64,000 bases of DNA from Beggiatoa leptomitoformis (GCF_001305575.3 NZ_CP012373.2:3358261-3422260); one strand, 5' to 3'; counted from the stretch's first letter, positions 9,253-18,181 are shown. Program-made: numbers and translations. The notes: generated by a model from the sequence alone, not told the origin.

Positions 9253-10566
9253 ATGAGTACACAACCCATTATTAACTTAATGCCCGATTATAAAGTCGCT
9301 GATATTGGTTTAGCCGCATGGGGACACAAGGAAATCGCCATTGCAGAAACCGAAATGCCGGGATTAATGTCTGTTCGTGCGGAGTATGCCGTACAAAAAC
9401 CCTTGAAAGGCGCACGGATTGCGGGTTGCTTACACATGACCATTCAAACCGCCGTGTTAATTGAAACACTGGTGGAATTAGGGGCAGAAGTTCGTTGGTC
9501 ATCTTGCAATATTTTCTCAACCCAAGACCAAGCGGCTGCCGCGATTGCTGACCAAGGCATTCCCGTTTTTGCATGGAAAGGCGAAACTGAAGCCGAATAT
9601 GATTGGTGTGTAGAACAAACTATTTTTGGCCCAAATGGTTGGTTACCCAATATGATTTTAGATGATGGCGGCGACCTCACCAAAATCATGCACGAAAAAT
9701 ATCCCGACTTGTTACAAAATATCAAAGGGATTACTGAAGAAACCACGACAGGCGTGCATCGCTTGTATGAAATGGTTAAGCAAGACAAATTAAAAGTACC
9801 AGCCATTAATGTTAATGATTCTGTAACTAAATCCAAATTCGACAACTTATATGGTTGTCGTGAATCCTTAATTGATGGTATCAAACGCGCAACGGATGTC
9901 ATGATTGCGGGCAAAATCTGCGTTGTCTTGGGATATGGCGATGTGGGTAAAGGATGCGCTCAAGCCTTCCGTGGTTTAGGCGGTACGGTATGGGTTACAG
10001 AAATTGACCCAATTTGTGCGTTACAAGCTGCGATGGAAGGCTATCGTATTGTCACGATGGATGATGCGGCGGCATTAGGCGATATATTTGTTACCACCAC
10101 AGGTAACGTCCATGTCATTACCCACGCGCACATGCTAAATATGAAGAATCAGGCAATTGTCTGCAATATTGGACACTTTGATTCTGAAATTGACATTGCA
10201 GGTTTACAAAAGTATCAATGGGAAGAAATCAAACCCCAAGTTGACCACGTTATATTCCCCAACGGCAAACGCATTATTGTTTTAGCCAAAGGGCGTTTAG
10301 TCAATTTAGGTTGTGCGACAGGTCATCCTAGCTTTGTTATGTCAAACTCATTTACTAACCAAGTGTTAGCTCAAATTGAGTTATGGAATCACCACGACAA
10401 TTATGAAAACAAAGTCTATGTGTTGCCAAAACATTTAGATGAAAAAGTTGCTCGCTTGCACTTAGGCCGTTTAGGCGCGAAATTGACTGAACTTAGCGCG
10501 GAGCAAGCCGCTTATATCAGCGTTCCTGTAACAGGCCCTTATAAACCTGACCATTATCGTTATTAA
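9253..10566 (+). CDS. ahcY: Adenosylhomocysteinase
   Basis: AhcY hydrolyses S-adenosylhomocysteine to adenosine and homocysteine with a tightly bound NAD, clearing the product of SAM-dependent methylation. The 437-residue protein carries [20 protein letters not shown] (substrate domain), the NAD-binding [17 protein letters not shown] (about residues 224-240), and ends KPDHYRY, the typical AhcY C terminus that reaches a neighbouring subunit. An AGGAA Shine-Dalgarno precedes the ATG. It pairs functionally with metK upstream, and a T-rich hairpin terminator follows. Confidence 0.98.
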   Translation: MSTQPIINLMPDYKVADIGLAAWGHKEIAIAETEMPGLMSVRAEYAVQKPLKGARIAGCLHMTIQTAVLIETLVELGAEVRWSSCNIFSTQDQAAAAIADQGIPVFAWKGETEAEYDWCVEQTIFGPNGWLPNMILDDGGDLTKIMHEKYPDLLQNIKGITEETTTGVHRLYEMVKQDKLKVPAINVNDSVTKSKFDNLYGCRESLIDGIKRATDVMIAGKICVVLGYGDVGKGCAQAFRGLGGTVWVTEIDPICALQAAMEGYRIVTMDDAAALGDIFVTTTGNVHVITHAHMLNMKNQAIVCNIGHFDSEIDIAGLQKYQWEEIKPQVDHVIFPNGKRIIVLAKGRLVNLGCATGHPSFVMSNSFTNQVLAQIELWNHHDNYENKVYVLPKHLDEKVARLHLGRLGAKLTELSAEQAAYISVPVTGPYKPDHYRY

Positions 10567-10595
10567 TTAATAAACGGTGGTCTAGTTTTAACAAC

Positions 10596-10638
10596 ACGGA
10601 TACCATTGCTCAAGGCGGTGTTATCCGTTTTTTTTATT
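10596..10638 (+). terminator. Intrinsic terminator of ahcY
   Basis: Arms acggata (10596-10602) and tatccgt (10622-10628) are followed by a T-run up to about 10635. The same ggataacac-type palindrome recurs after glnE (41431) and after the prepilin-like gene (49370). Confidence 0.75.
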
Positions 10639-10652
10639 TTTTAATTATTCTA

Positions 10653-10702
10653 GGGCGTGTCATCAAATAGACGAGGTAAAGGTTCAAGCCAAAAGAATCA
10701 AA
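10653..10702. mobile_element. Solo end of the IS5/IS427-type element (remnant)
   Basis: Starting after a TA at 10651-10652, the sequence matches the terminal inverted repeat (gggcgtgtcatcaaata) and then about 35 bases of the transposase-3' end of the 16531-17381 element (ggttcaagccaaaagaatca). Homology then stops. This is an IS end left after deletion. Confidence 0.7.
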
Positions 10703-10753
10703 AGGGGTTAATTTCTGCATGATTCAGATAACTCATCTAAAAATACAGGCATT

Positions 10754-11389
10754 TTAAAATTGAGTCACTCCGAATTGTTTCACCAATGCCGCCATTTCCT
10801 GATTGCCAACCTCTTGTAAACCCTCAATCACCCCTTGCTGGTCTTCAGGTGTCCGATTCTGGCTAACTTTCCACTTACCCTGTAATTTCGTGAGATGAAT
10901 TTCAATCCCGACAATTGCATTCAGCATTTTTGCTAAATATTCCAGAGGCGCGTCCGCCAATTTCCAAGGATTGGGAAAGGCTGTTTCATGTTGCGTTGTC
11001 ATTGCTGCCAAATGGTTTTTTAACCACTGAGAATCATCCTTCACGCGCACACAGCCATAAGCATGAACTGCTGTATAATTCCAAGTGGGTACGACTTGAT
11101 GTTTTTCCTGTTTGCTGGGATGCCACGAGGGCGAGATATAGCTTTGCGCCCCTTGGAAAATCACCAATACTTCAGGATTATCCAGCAGTTGTTGTAACAG
11201 GGGATTTGCACGTGCAATATGTCCTTGCAAACAACCCAATGGTGGCGGTTCGGATAACAACATCAAAGGAATATGATTAGCATTGATAAATTCCGCCGTT
11301 CGAGAAATAAGCGTCGCCAGTGGATAATCACGCATTAATTGCTGCATCACAGCCACATCGTTGATTTCAAACTGTTTAGGTATGTACAT
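10754..11389 (-). CDS. PaiB-like FMN-binding negative transcriptional regulator
   Basis: The product resembles PaiB/FMN-binding split-barrel proteins, annotated as negative regulators in Bacillus. Family sequence begins MYIPKQFEINDVAVMQQLM, and SPSWHPSKQ with VPTWNYTAVHAYG are the hallmark PaiB motifs (about residues 90-115). I place the start at the ATG ending at 11389 (211 residues). A longer frame to 11440 would take its first residues from the terminal repeat of the adjacent MITE and is unlikely to be real. No binding partner or operon neighbour is evident; engB is on the same strand upstream but separated by the MITE. Regulatory role is inherited from the family name and is not shown here. 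Confidence 0.88.
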   Translation of the reverse strand: MYIPKQFEINDVAVMQQLMRDYPLATLISRTAEFINANHIPLMLLSEPPPLGCLQGHIARANPLLQQLLDNPEVLVIFQGAQSYISPSWHPSKQEKHQVVPTWNYTAVHAYGCVRVKDDSQWLKNHLAAMTTQHETAFPNPWKLADAPLEYLAKMLNAIVGIEIHLTKLQGKWKVSQNRTPEDQQGVIEGLQEVGNQEMAALVKQFGVTQF

Positions 11390-11426
11390 ATATTTACTGT
11401 GTGAATGAAATTGCGTTGTAACTATA

Positions 11427-11596
11427 GGACGTGTCATCAAATAGCAGAATCAAAGATTCAGGCCAAAAGAAGCAAGGTAGAAACCAAATAAACCCCACTT
11501 AAGAGATTTCTAGCGCGTTTATCATATCGAGTAGCTTTGGCGATATCTGGGTATCTATTTATAATATAAAACCTTTTACTATTTGACGACACCCTC
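11427..11596. mobile_element. 170-bp MITE derived from the local IS5/IS427-type element
   Basis: Both ends match the 17-base terminal repeats of the full 851-bp IS (ggacgtgtcatcaaata at 11427; complement at the right end to 11596). TA flanks both sides (11425-11426 and 11597-11598). The left part corresponds to the transposase-3' end of the IS and the right part, from about ggcgatatctgggtatc, to its promoter end. The middle (about 680 bases) is deleted, so it cannot make transposase but could be moved by it. Its right end overlaps the 3' end of engB and supplies the stop codon. Confidence 0.85.
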
Positions 11597-12208
11597 TAGT
11601 TCCTCACCAACGCCTAACCACCCGTCTAATACGCTTCTTGCTTCTTCTAAACCCGTTAGTTTTAAAGATGAAAATAGCTGTATGCTAATTTCTGATGATT
11701 CTGTTTTAAATTGGGTTAGTTGTGCTTTCACTTGTAACAGTGCGGATTTTGATGCACCAAAACTAAGTTTATCGGCTTTCGTTAGCAAAATATGTACAGG
11801 CATTGCGGAGTGCTGACACCATAACAGCATGTTTTTGTCAAAATCAGTCAGCGGGTGGCGAATGTCCATTAATAAAATTAAGCCCCGTAAACTATCGCGG
11901 GTTTGTAAATAACGTTCTAGCGTATTTTGCCAATGTTGTTTAATCGTAATGGATACTTTTGCATAGCCATAGCCCGGTAAATCAATCAAACGACGTTTTT
12001 CGTCTAGTTCAAAAAAGATAATTTGTTGTGTGCGTCCCGGTGTTTTACTGGTACGTGCTAGCGATTTTTGTTGCGTAATGGCATTAATCGCACTGGATTT
12101 TCCTGCATTTGAGCGTCCTGCAAAAGCAACCTCGCGCCCTGTGTCGCTGGGTAATTGAGAAAGATTATGTACGCTGATGGTGTATTTAGCTTGATGATAG
12201 AAGTTCAT
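11579..12208 (-). CDS. engB: Ribosome-biogenesis GTP-binding protein EngB (YsxC/YihA)
   Basis: EngB is an essential GTPase in large-ribosomal-subunit assembly. The chosen ATG at 12208 ([13 protein letters not shown]) gives 209 residues, typical of the family; a start at 12259 would add 17 residues without homology that I recognise. G-motifs are clear: GRSNAGKSS (31-39), [19 protein letters not shown] and a final SS-L segment. The last codons (EGVVK and stop) lie inside the MITE inserted at 11427-11596. Removing the MITE and one TA restores a TAG directly after the codon for L in GVGEEL. The insertion therefore lengthened the protein by about five residues without breaking it. Confidence 0.95.
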   Translation of the reverse strand: MNFYHQAKYTISVHNLSQLPSDTGREVAFAGRSNAGKSSAINAITQQKSLARTSKTPGRTQQIIFFELDEKRRLIDLPGYGYAKVSITIKQHWQNTLERYLQTRDSLRGLILLMDIRHPLTDFDKNMLLWCQHSAMPVHILLTKADKLSFGASKSALLQVKAQLTQFKTESSEISIQLFSSLKLTGLEEARSVLDGWLGVGEELEGVVK

Positions 12209-12298
12209 TACAAAGTCGTTTGAGATAACAATAGAAGTGTTTTTTGTGCAGTTGCGCATTGATGTCTGTGTAGCATATCAATGCGCGTAACCACACAA

Positions 12299-13711
12299 TT
12301 AAGTTTTTGTACGCCCAGAGGGATTGGTGAATCGGTCATTCAGTTTTTGCACGTAAGAATTGGTTGCACCCAACACTTTGGCTAATTTTTTCTGTAAACC
12401 CATGCTCCAATGATAAGGCTCATTGGTCAATCGGAAGTGGCAGATATTTTTATTAAAACCTTTCAGCAAGGCTTCACGAATGCGGTCATCGGGTAGGCTG
12501 GTTTCAATTTTTTTCAAGGTTCGGGAAGCAATCCAACGACTCACTTTGAGGTGAAACAGCAGGAATAAAATAAAACCTGTACTAAAAATCCCTGTCCATA
12601 TCCATGTACTTAAGCCCTGTAGTAGGCTTAAATCGGGTTGGGTTGTTGCGTAAGCGATGGTAATTAATATCGCTAAGATGGCCATTACCCAAAAATCAAT
12701 GCGTAATGTGGTTGACCGCCAGTGTTTAATCCAGTGGCGTAATTGAGGAATGAGGGTATTTTCTATGTCTTTCGCGGTTTGTTCTAACATACTGATAATA
12801 CGATATGTCCGCTCAATACCAACTTGTTCCATGCGGTTGTTTATTTCCGCCATGTCTTCATCCCGTTTACTTTCAAAGCGTTGTTTTACGGTTGGGTTTT
12901 CAATGGGAATTGCGGCTTCGGGGTTATAAATCCGATAAAAGCGTCCTGCGGTTAAGCCTGATTGTGCAAGGGCGCGTTGCCACGCGGCAACCACTTCTTC
13001 AGGGTTATCTTCTCTTGCCGTAACATCTATCTGGTTTAACACGTAAAGAAACTTGTTAGAGTCAGGGCGATTTATTGTATCGGTTACCAGATGTCTTAAT
13101 GTATCTTGCATTGCACCGGGTTCTGGATGACGGGCATCGAAAAATACTAACACTAAGTCAGATAGATTAATGATGTGTTTCGTTATTTTTAGTGTGGATG
13201 TGCGTTGACCATCGGCATCAAATCCGGGGGAGTCGATTAAAATTTTCCCGCGTACTTTTTCGCTAGGGCATGTTTTTAGTTGTAAATAGGCATCAATGCG
13301 CCGTCCATCTTGGGCAAGAACATCTTGAATTTCTTTGCTGATTTGATAGAACGGAAAACGCGGGTCGGCATCTAAGGCAATACCGGGTAAGGTAGTGGAG
13401 GCATTTTCGCCGCTAAAACAAAGCACGGTAAATTTATCATCAACTGCGTGATTACCTGTACGTTGTAAGGTTTGTCCCAGATAAGCATTGATAAAAGAGG
13501 ATTTACCCGCTGAGAATGTGCCTAAAATGGAAATCATAGGCCACCATGATACGTGGTTGGCGTAGGATTCTGTTTCGTTTAATAAACCGAGTTCATAACC
13601 AACGTGGTCAAGTTCTCGAAAAATTTGTACGATATCGCTTAATACATCATTTTCTTCAGCAAGATGTGACTCTAGTTTTTTAAGTCTTTCTTCAACATAT
13701 ATATCAGTCAT
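12299..13711 (-). CDS. Dynamin-like membrane GTPase
   Basis: The 470-residue protein has a dynamin-type GTPase domain: P-loop GTFSAGKSS (residues 64-72), switch threonine region in DKFTVLCF, G3 DSPGFD (about 170) and G4 NQID (about 222). A helical region follows, with two closely spaced hydrophobic segments (about 338-358 and 368-388) that form a membrane hairpin. A basic C-terminal helical part ends it. This layout is that of bacterial dynamin-like or EHD-like GTPases, which act on membranes. It lies 40 bases upstream of engB on the same strand, so the two GTPases may be co-transcribed. Substrate membrane and role are unknown. Confidence 0.82.
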   Translation of the reverse strand: MTDIYVEERLKKLESHLAEENDVLSDIVQIFRELDHVGYELGLLNETESYANHVSWWPMISILGTFSAGKSSFINAYLGQTLQRTGNHAVDDKFTVLCFSGENASTTLPGIALDADPRFPFYQISKEIQDVLAQDGRRIDAYLQLKTCPSEKVRGKILIDSPGFDADGQRTSTLKITKHIINLSDLVLVFFDARHPEPGAMQDTLRHLVTDTINRPDSNKFLYVLNQIDVTAREDNPEEVVAAWQRALAQSGLTAGRFYRIYNPEAAIPIENPTVKQRFESKRDEDMAEINNRMEQVGIERTYRIISMLEQTAKDIENTLIPQLRHWIKHWRSTTLRIDFWVMAILAILITIAYATTQPDLSLLQGLSTWIWTGIFSTGFILFLLFHLKVSRWIASRTLKKIETSLPDDRIREALLKGFNKNICHFRLTNEPYHWSMGLQKKLAKVLGATNSYVQKLNDRFTNPSGRTKT

Positions 13712-14007
13712 TGCAATTCCTCTTTAAGGAGTTGATGAGAAAAACGCTGATTTTATTCTACACGATTGTTATTAAATTACACGGTATCGTATAGCGGATG
13801 TTTTCTATCGGTCTGTCTGACGCACAATTTCTATTGGTAAAAGTTAAAAAAATCAGTCTGGGGTGTATTCGGTGCGTATTTTTGTACAGTAGTGCATCTG
13901 GTTTAAGTTTTGTAAGTGTTCTATGGTTAGTTATCTATTGGAATTTATAAATAAAAAAGCCCTGCACTGGTGCAAGGCTTTTTGTGTTTAGTGGGAAAAT
14001 ATCACTT
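13712..14007. other. Gap between the dynamin-like GTPase and the secreted protein gene
   Basis: Apart from the terminator at 13952-13985 I see no gene or structured RNA. The end near 13711 should hold the promoter of the GTPase/engB pair; an AAGGAG-like Shine-Dalgarno for the GTPase is visible just above its ATG (complement of ctcctt... near 13720). Confidence 0.4.
13952..13985 (-). terminator. Intrinsic terminator of the secreted protein gene
   Basis: Arms aaaaagcc-tgca and tgca-ggcttttt form a GC-containing stem with A/T tracts on both sides, so it could work in either direction. It lies about 25 bases beyond the stop codon at 14008. Confidence 0.75.
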
Positions 14008-15120
14008 TTATTGAGGGGCGATTATTTCTGCGAAAGTCGCTTTGATAGATGGGTAATACAGGCGTGTAAGCCCTTCAAATCCCGAATCTGTACCAATAAC
14101 TAGCCATATCATACCTGTACTGTCTGTCGTAAATTTAAAGGGTTCTGGATTCGTGAGCGTTTTCAGTTTGTATTGTTCGTTTTCTGTTTCAACAGCAATA
14201 TCACCTAATACCATCATGTCAGTACCACCCACTGATTGATTACCCTTATCAAGGCTAATTTGCCAATTGCCTTCATTGTTGATAAGAATAGGGTCTGTCA
14301 CAGAAACGCCCGCTTTGAGATAAACCGCCTCGCCTGTTGCCCCCCCAATACCGATAGCACCAATAGGGGCATTAGAAGCAACATCAATAGTGAAAATGGC
14401 TTGGTAGTTTGTATTGGGTTTTAAACCTGTAATAGCGCGTTTCATGAACATGAACAAGTCATCACTCCGATTGTGTCCTTGTAACATGGGCGCGCTACCT
14501 GTCATATCTAATTCTGCAGGTAAGGTTTCGTAACCAAAGGTTAATTCATACGTATCATTGTCTGCATCAACGGGTAAATCTGCAAAACCGCCAACCCAGC
14601 CGTCAATGTCATCTTTAAAATTGGATAAGTAACGAATAACGTTGGTTTGGGTGGGAACAACTTCAATATTGAGCTGTGTATAACCTGCACTGACATCTAA
14701 CGCGCCGTTAGCCTGTAAATCCGCGCCAAAATAAAGATGATAACTCCCCAAGGGTAAGTGTACTTGGTCTAATACAACAAGTGGTTTACCATCGTTTAAT
14801 AAAGGGACTTGTCCTGCTGAGGCAAAACCTTCTGTAAAACCACGGGTATTGACATCATAGCTAAATAGCCCAAATGGTGTACTGGTGATAACCCACCAAT
14901 CCATTGGTTCTAAGGGTGCGAAGGTCGGATAGGCGGTTGCTTTCACCGTAACCGTTAAGGGTTCATCGGGGGTAATGGTAATGTTTCCCGTTTGTCCATT
15001 AGCATCGATGCTGACATCAACGGGTAAACTGTTGACCATCGCTTGCGCTGTCATCACGTTGCTTGATAAAAAGCCAGTTACTATTAAGCTACATAAGAGT
15101 AATAGTTTGTTTTTAAACAT
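14008..15120 (-). CDS. Secreted protein of unknown function
   Basis: I do not recognise a family. The 370-residue protein starts with a clear signal peptide (hydrophobic residues about 5-22, cleavage probably after AQA near 27). The mature part is Gly/Asn/Thr-rich and beta-like, with no cysteines evident. Fragments such as GSYHLYFGADL and GLKPNTNYQAIFTIDV resemble immunoglobulin- or fibronectin-like strands and carbohydrate-binding-like beta sandwiches, but this is impressionistic. It is monocistronic, has its own terminator, and faces a 343-base gap upstream. Likely periplasmic or extracellular. Confidence 0.75.
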   Translation of the reverse strand: MFKNKLLLLCSLIVTGFLSSNVMTAQAMVNSLPVDVSIDANGQTGNITITPDEPLTVTVKATAYPTFAPLEPMDWWVITSTPFGLFSYDVNTRGFTEGFASAGQVPLLNDGKPLVVLDQVHLPLGSYHLYFGADLQANGALDVSAGYTQLNIEVVPTQTNVIRYLSNFKDDIDGWVGGFADLPVDADNDTYELTFGYETLPAELDMTGSAPMLQGHNRSDDLFMFMKRAITGLKPNTNYQAIFTIDVASNAPIGAIGIGGATGEAVYLKAGVSVTDPILINNEGNWQISLDKGNQSVGGTDMMVLGDIAVETENEQYKLKTLTNPEPFKFTTDSTGMIWLVIGTDSGFEGLTRLYYPSIKATFAEIIAPQ

Positions 15121-15463
15121 GGTTAGTCTTCCTAGTTAAGTTCTGATTAAAACTAAAGCGAATGTAACATTTGGTCGTATTCGCTTCGTTTTTTGATACC
15201 ACATGCGCTATATTCTACGTTAAATTTTAAACTTAACCAGTTGTTACAGTGTTTACACCTATAGAAATGAATTAAACTTAATGTGTTTTAAACATTGGGT
15301 GATGTTAAACAGGAAGGGATGAACTCAATGGCGTATCTGAGGCAGGAATTTTTAGAATAAGCAGAACTCACGGCGTTTTTATGCAGGTAAGGCTTGCATT
15401 TATGTTGTCTGTTCAGTATTCAGCATAAGTATAACAATTTGTTTTTCCAAGAGGAGTTTTTAG
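15121..15463. other. Divergent intergenic region with two structured motifs
   Basis: A hairpin at about 15156-15187 (aagcgaat ... attcgctt, then cgtttttt) looks terminator-like on the plus strand although no gene precedes it; it may stop antisense transcription. At 15306-15324 the 19-mer taaacaggaagggatgaac recurs almost exactly at 16467-16485, on the other side of the downstream gene. No gene seen. Confidence 0.45.
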
Positions 15464-16459
15464 ATGAGCCATACATTTACCGCGCTTAGAATTACAGAAA
15501 ATGCGGATAAAACATTTACTCGTCAATTAGTTACCCGTAATACGGACGAATTGCCTGCGGGTGATGTGTTGATTAAAGTTGTGTATTCATCGCTTAACTA
15601 TAAAGATGCACTTTCTGCGACAGGACATAAAGGCGTTACCCGTAATTATCCGCACACGCCCGGTATTGATGCGGCGGGTCATGTTGCAGAGAGTAACGAC
15701 AGCCGTTTTGCAATTGGCGATGCGGTGTTTGTAACAGGCTATGATTTAGGCATGAATACCGCTGGCGGATTTGCAGGTTATATCCGTGTACCCGCCGATT
15801 GGGTGGTTAAGTTACCCAGTGGATTAACTTTGCAAGAAAGTATGATTTATGGCACAGCAGGTTTTACAGCCGCGCTCTCTGTTTATAAACTTCAACATGC
15901 TGGGCTAAAACCTGAAAAAGGCGAGGTTTTAGTAACGGGTGCAACGGGTGGGGTAGGTAGTATTGGCGTTGCGCTCTTAGCAAAACTGGGTTATCAAGTT
16001 ATTGCAGGAACGGGTAAATCAAGTGCGCATGATTTCCTTAAACAATTGGGTGCAACGGGCTTTTTGAGTCGAGAAGAATTGGTTGATATGAGCAGTCGCC
16101 CCTTGTTAAAAGGACGTTGGGCCGGTGTATTAGATACAGTGGGCGGCGATATTTTAGTGACCGCGCTAAAATCCACAAAATATTGGGGACATGTTTCTTG
16201 TTGTGGCTTGGTCGCTTCTCCAACGCTCAACGCCAGTGTTTATCCCTTTATTTTACGCGGGGTGGATTTATTAGGGGTGGATTCTGTGGAATGTCCAATG
16301 GATGCACGTTTAATCCTTTGGCAACGGATGGCAAGTGATTGGAAAATTGACCTTGCACCATTGATGACCACAGAATGCAGCTTAGCAGAGCTTAACGATG
16401 TTTATATTGATAAAATTTTGCAAGGGCAGGCATTAGGACGTATTGTTGTAAAAATATAG
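15464..16459 (+). CDS. acuI: AcuI/YhdH-family acrylyl-CoA reductase-like oxidoreductase
   Basis: The 331-residue product is a zinc-free medium-chain dehydrogenase/reductase of the YhdH/YhfP/AcuI group, whose characterised members reduce acryloyl-CoA with NADPH. Motifs include SSLNYKDALSATG (about residues 44-56), PHTPGIDAAGHV and the Rossmann loop TGATGGVGSIGVALLAKLG (about 150-168). The strong Shine-Dalgarno AAGAGGAG supports the ATG. It stands alone. Its TAG stop abuts a short repeat shared with 15306. Substrate is inferred from the family; some relatives are called quinone oxidoreductases. Confidence 0.88.
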   Translation: MSHTFTALRITENADKTFTRQLVTRNTDELPAGDVLIKVVYSSLNYKDALSATGHKGVTRNYPHTPGIDAAGHVAESNDSRFAIGDAVFVTGYDLGMNTAGGFAGYIRVPADWVVKLPSGLTLQESMIYGTAGFTAALSVYKLQHAGLKPEKGEVLVTGATGGVGSIGVALLAKLGYQVIAGTGKSSAHDFLKQLGATGFLSREELVDMSSRPLLKGRWAGVLDTVGGDILVTALKSTKYWGHVSCCGLVASPTLNASVYPFILRGVDLLGVDSVECPMDARLILWQRMASDWKIDLAPLMTTECSLAELNDVYIDKILQGQALGRIVVKI

Positions 16460-16530
16460 GGTGTGCTAAACAGGAAGGGATAAACACCTATAAAATTTAC
16501 GCATAATCCCCAGAGAACAAGATAACCGTA

Positions 16531-17381
16531 GAGCCTGTCATCAAATAAGAAGGGTTAAAGGTTCAAGCTAAAAGAATCAAGGTAGAAGCCAAATAAACCC
16601 CACTTAAGAAATTCCTAGCGCGTTTATCATATCGTGTAGCTATTGCACGATATTGCTTTAATTTACCAAAGAAATGCTCGATTAAATAACGTGCCTTATA
16701 AAGAGCTTTATCATAATCAGGTGGATTTAAACGATTTTTCCTGAACGGAATCACAGGTTCTATGCTTTTCTGTTTTAAAACATCTCTAACCCGTTCATCA
16801 GCATCATAAGCCTTATCAGCCAATAAAGCGTTTGCCTTTATCTGAGGAATAAGAGCATCAGCCCCTTCAAGGTCGCTTGCCTGTCCCGCAGTCAAAAAAA
16901 AAGGGTCGGATTGCCCAGTGCGTCAACAACGGAGTTAATCTTGGTACTTAAACCCCCTGCGCTACGTCCAATGGCTTCATCTGCGCCACCACCACTACTA
17001 TGTTGATGCGCTCTAACTATTGTGCTGTCTATCATGGCATATTCATTATCGGCATCGGCACTTAGTATCTTGAAAACACGTTCCCAGACACCTTTCTTAG
17101 ACCAACGACTGAAGCGGGTATGGACGACACGGAAATCACCAAAGCGTTCGGGGAGGTCGCGCCAAGGAATGCCACTGCGATAACGGAATAGAACAGCATC
17201 AATAAACAAGCGGTTATCTTTAGCCGTCATCCCGACATGTCCTTTACGCCCAGGGAGTAGCGGTTCTAGTTTTGACCATTGTTCATCGGTTAAGGCATAG
17301 CGACGACTCATTGTTTTATCCTTGGCGATATCTGGGTATATACCTATAATATAACATTTTTTACTATTTGATGACACGCCC
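16531..17381 (-). mobile_element. Insertion sequence, IS5 family (IS427-like), 851 bp, intact copy A
   Basis: Terminal inverted repeats gagcctgtcatcaaata (left) and the complement of gggcgtgtcatcaaata (right) bound the element, and TA flanks both sides as the target duplication. Two overlapping transposase frames lie inside on the minus strand. Length and protein sequence match copy C at 61960-62810, so this is a recently mobile element. Confidence 0.93.
16563..17311 (-). CDS. IS427-type transposase, two frames joined by -1 frameshift
   Basis: Frame A starts at an ATG near 17311 (MSRRYALTDEQWSKLEPLLPG) and ends at 16892. Frame B overlaps it and runs to 16563. The join is a nine-T slippery run, and a -1 shift would fuse the two into one DDE transposase. 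The catalytic residues are split between the frames: the first D in MIDST is in frame A; the second D in LLADKAYDAD and the E in LIEHFFGKL are in frame B. A longer frame A start inside the terminal repeat is open but lacks a Shine-Dalgarno, whereas AAGGAT precedes the ATG chosen. Confidence 0.88.
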
Positions 17382-17404
17382 TAGGGTCATTAAACTTGTC
17401 CCTA

Positions 17405-17576
17405 CGTAAATTCAAAAAAAAATCCTCATGTCATTGCTCGTTACCAAGCTCTGCTTGCCGAGTACGAGCAGACTTAAGCGTGGGGCGTTCAAGTACCCGC
17501 CAAGCAGCGCTTGGCGAATAGGCATTACCAAGTGAAACTTGGTAACGAGCAAAAAAAAATCCTCGTGTCATCGCAT
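17405..17576. repeat. Multi-hairpin intergenic repeat element
   Basis: Two near-identical flanks (aaaaaatcctcatgtcat about 17410, aaaaaatcctcgtgtcat about 17555) enclose several hairpins. These include gctcgttaccaag/cttggtaacgagc pairing at long range (17435-17447 with 17537-17549), cgccaag-cagcg-cttggcg (17498-17516) and taccaag-tgaaa-cttggta (17526-17544). The recurring ccaag/cttgg core suggests a mosaic of related palindromes. It sits directly beside the IS copy. No gene here. Confidence 0.6.
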
Positions 17577-17644
17577 TTATATAAAAATACCGTACACTTT
17601 TATTCTCTTATGACTATTCACTAATCCTACCGCTTTAATTTTAT

Positions 17645-18109
17645 ATGGAAAATCAGGAATATTTATTTGTTTACGGTACGTTGTTAAAAACAATGCAACA
17701 CGCAATGCACTTACCGATTACACATCATGCAGAATTGCTAGAGTCCGCCAGTTTTCAAGGCAAATTGTATGAAGTTAATGGCTATCCCGGTGCGATTTTC
17801 TCGCCCAATCCGCACGAGCAAGTCATGGGGGAGATTTATCTGTTACACCAAGCAGATAAATTATTTCCATTACTAGATGAATATGAGGAATGTAACCACG
17901 ATTTTCCTGCACCAACAGAATACATTCGCCAAAAAACCCCCGTCCTTTCTGCCAGTGGACGCGGTTTTTTAGCATGGATATATCTTTATAATTGGAAGGT
18001 TAGAGGATTACAGCGTATTTATTCAGGGGATTATCGGCGATTTTCACGGAAAAAAATGTTATCAATGGCTTCTGACCTAAACGAGTTTTCAAACGGTAGG
18101 GTGCGTTAG
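17645..18109 (+). CDS. Gamma-glutamylcyclotransferase/AIG2-like family protein
   Basis: The 154-residue product has the family's N-terminal FVYGTLLKTMQHA motif (about residues 8-20), the GYPGAIFS segment, and EIYLLH...LLDEYEECN with the expected acidic residue near 78. The C-terminal RIYSGDYRRF is also typical of YtfP/GGCT-like proteins. Members cleave gamma-glutamyl amines or peptides, but small bacterial AIG2-like proteins are largely uncharacterised. The last four codons and the stop (GRVR-stop) lie inside the gtagggtgcgtta palindromic repeat that starts near 18096, so the natural end may have been changed by that repeat. Confidence 0.85.
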   Translation: MENQEYLFVYGTLLKTMQHAMHLPITHHAELLESASFQGKLYEVNGYPGAIFSPNPHEQVMGEIYLLHQADKLFPLLDEYEECNHDFPAPTEYIRQKTPVLSASGRGFLAWIYLYNWKVRGLQRIYSGDYRRFSRKKMLSMASDLNEFSNGRVR

Positions 18110-18138
18110 ATACGTTTTTTTGCATCGTAACGCACCAT
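18096..18138. repeat. 'gtagggtgcgtta' palindromic repeat (copy 1)
   Basis: gtgcgtta (18101-18108) pairs with taacgcac (18127-18134) across a T-rich loop. A second copy in the opposite orientation lies at 63946-63986. It overlaps the 3' end of the preceding gene. This type of repeat is widespread between genes in several bacterial groups. Confidence 0.65.
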
Positions 18139-18181
18139 TGATGCAACCCTATCAAAAATAAGGGGCATCACCATGCTAAGG

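Noticed and set aside
11390-11440. Longer N terminus for the PaiB-like protein
   Set aside because: These codons come from the MITE terminal repeat and the short spacer next to it.
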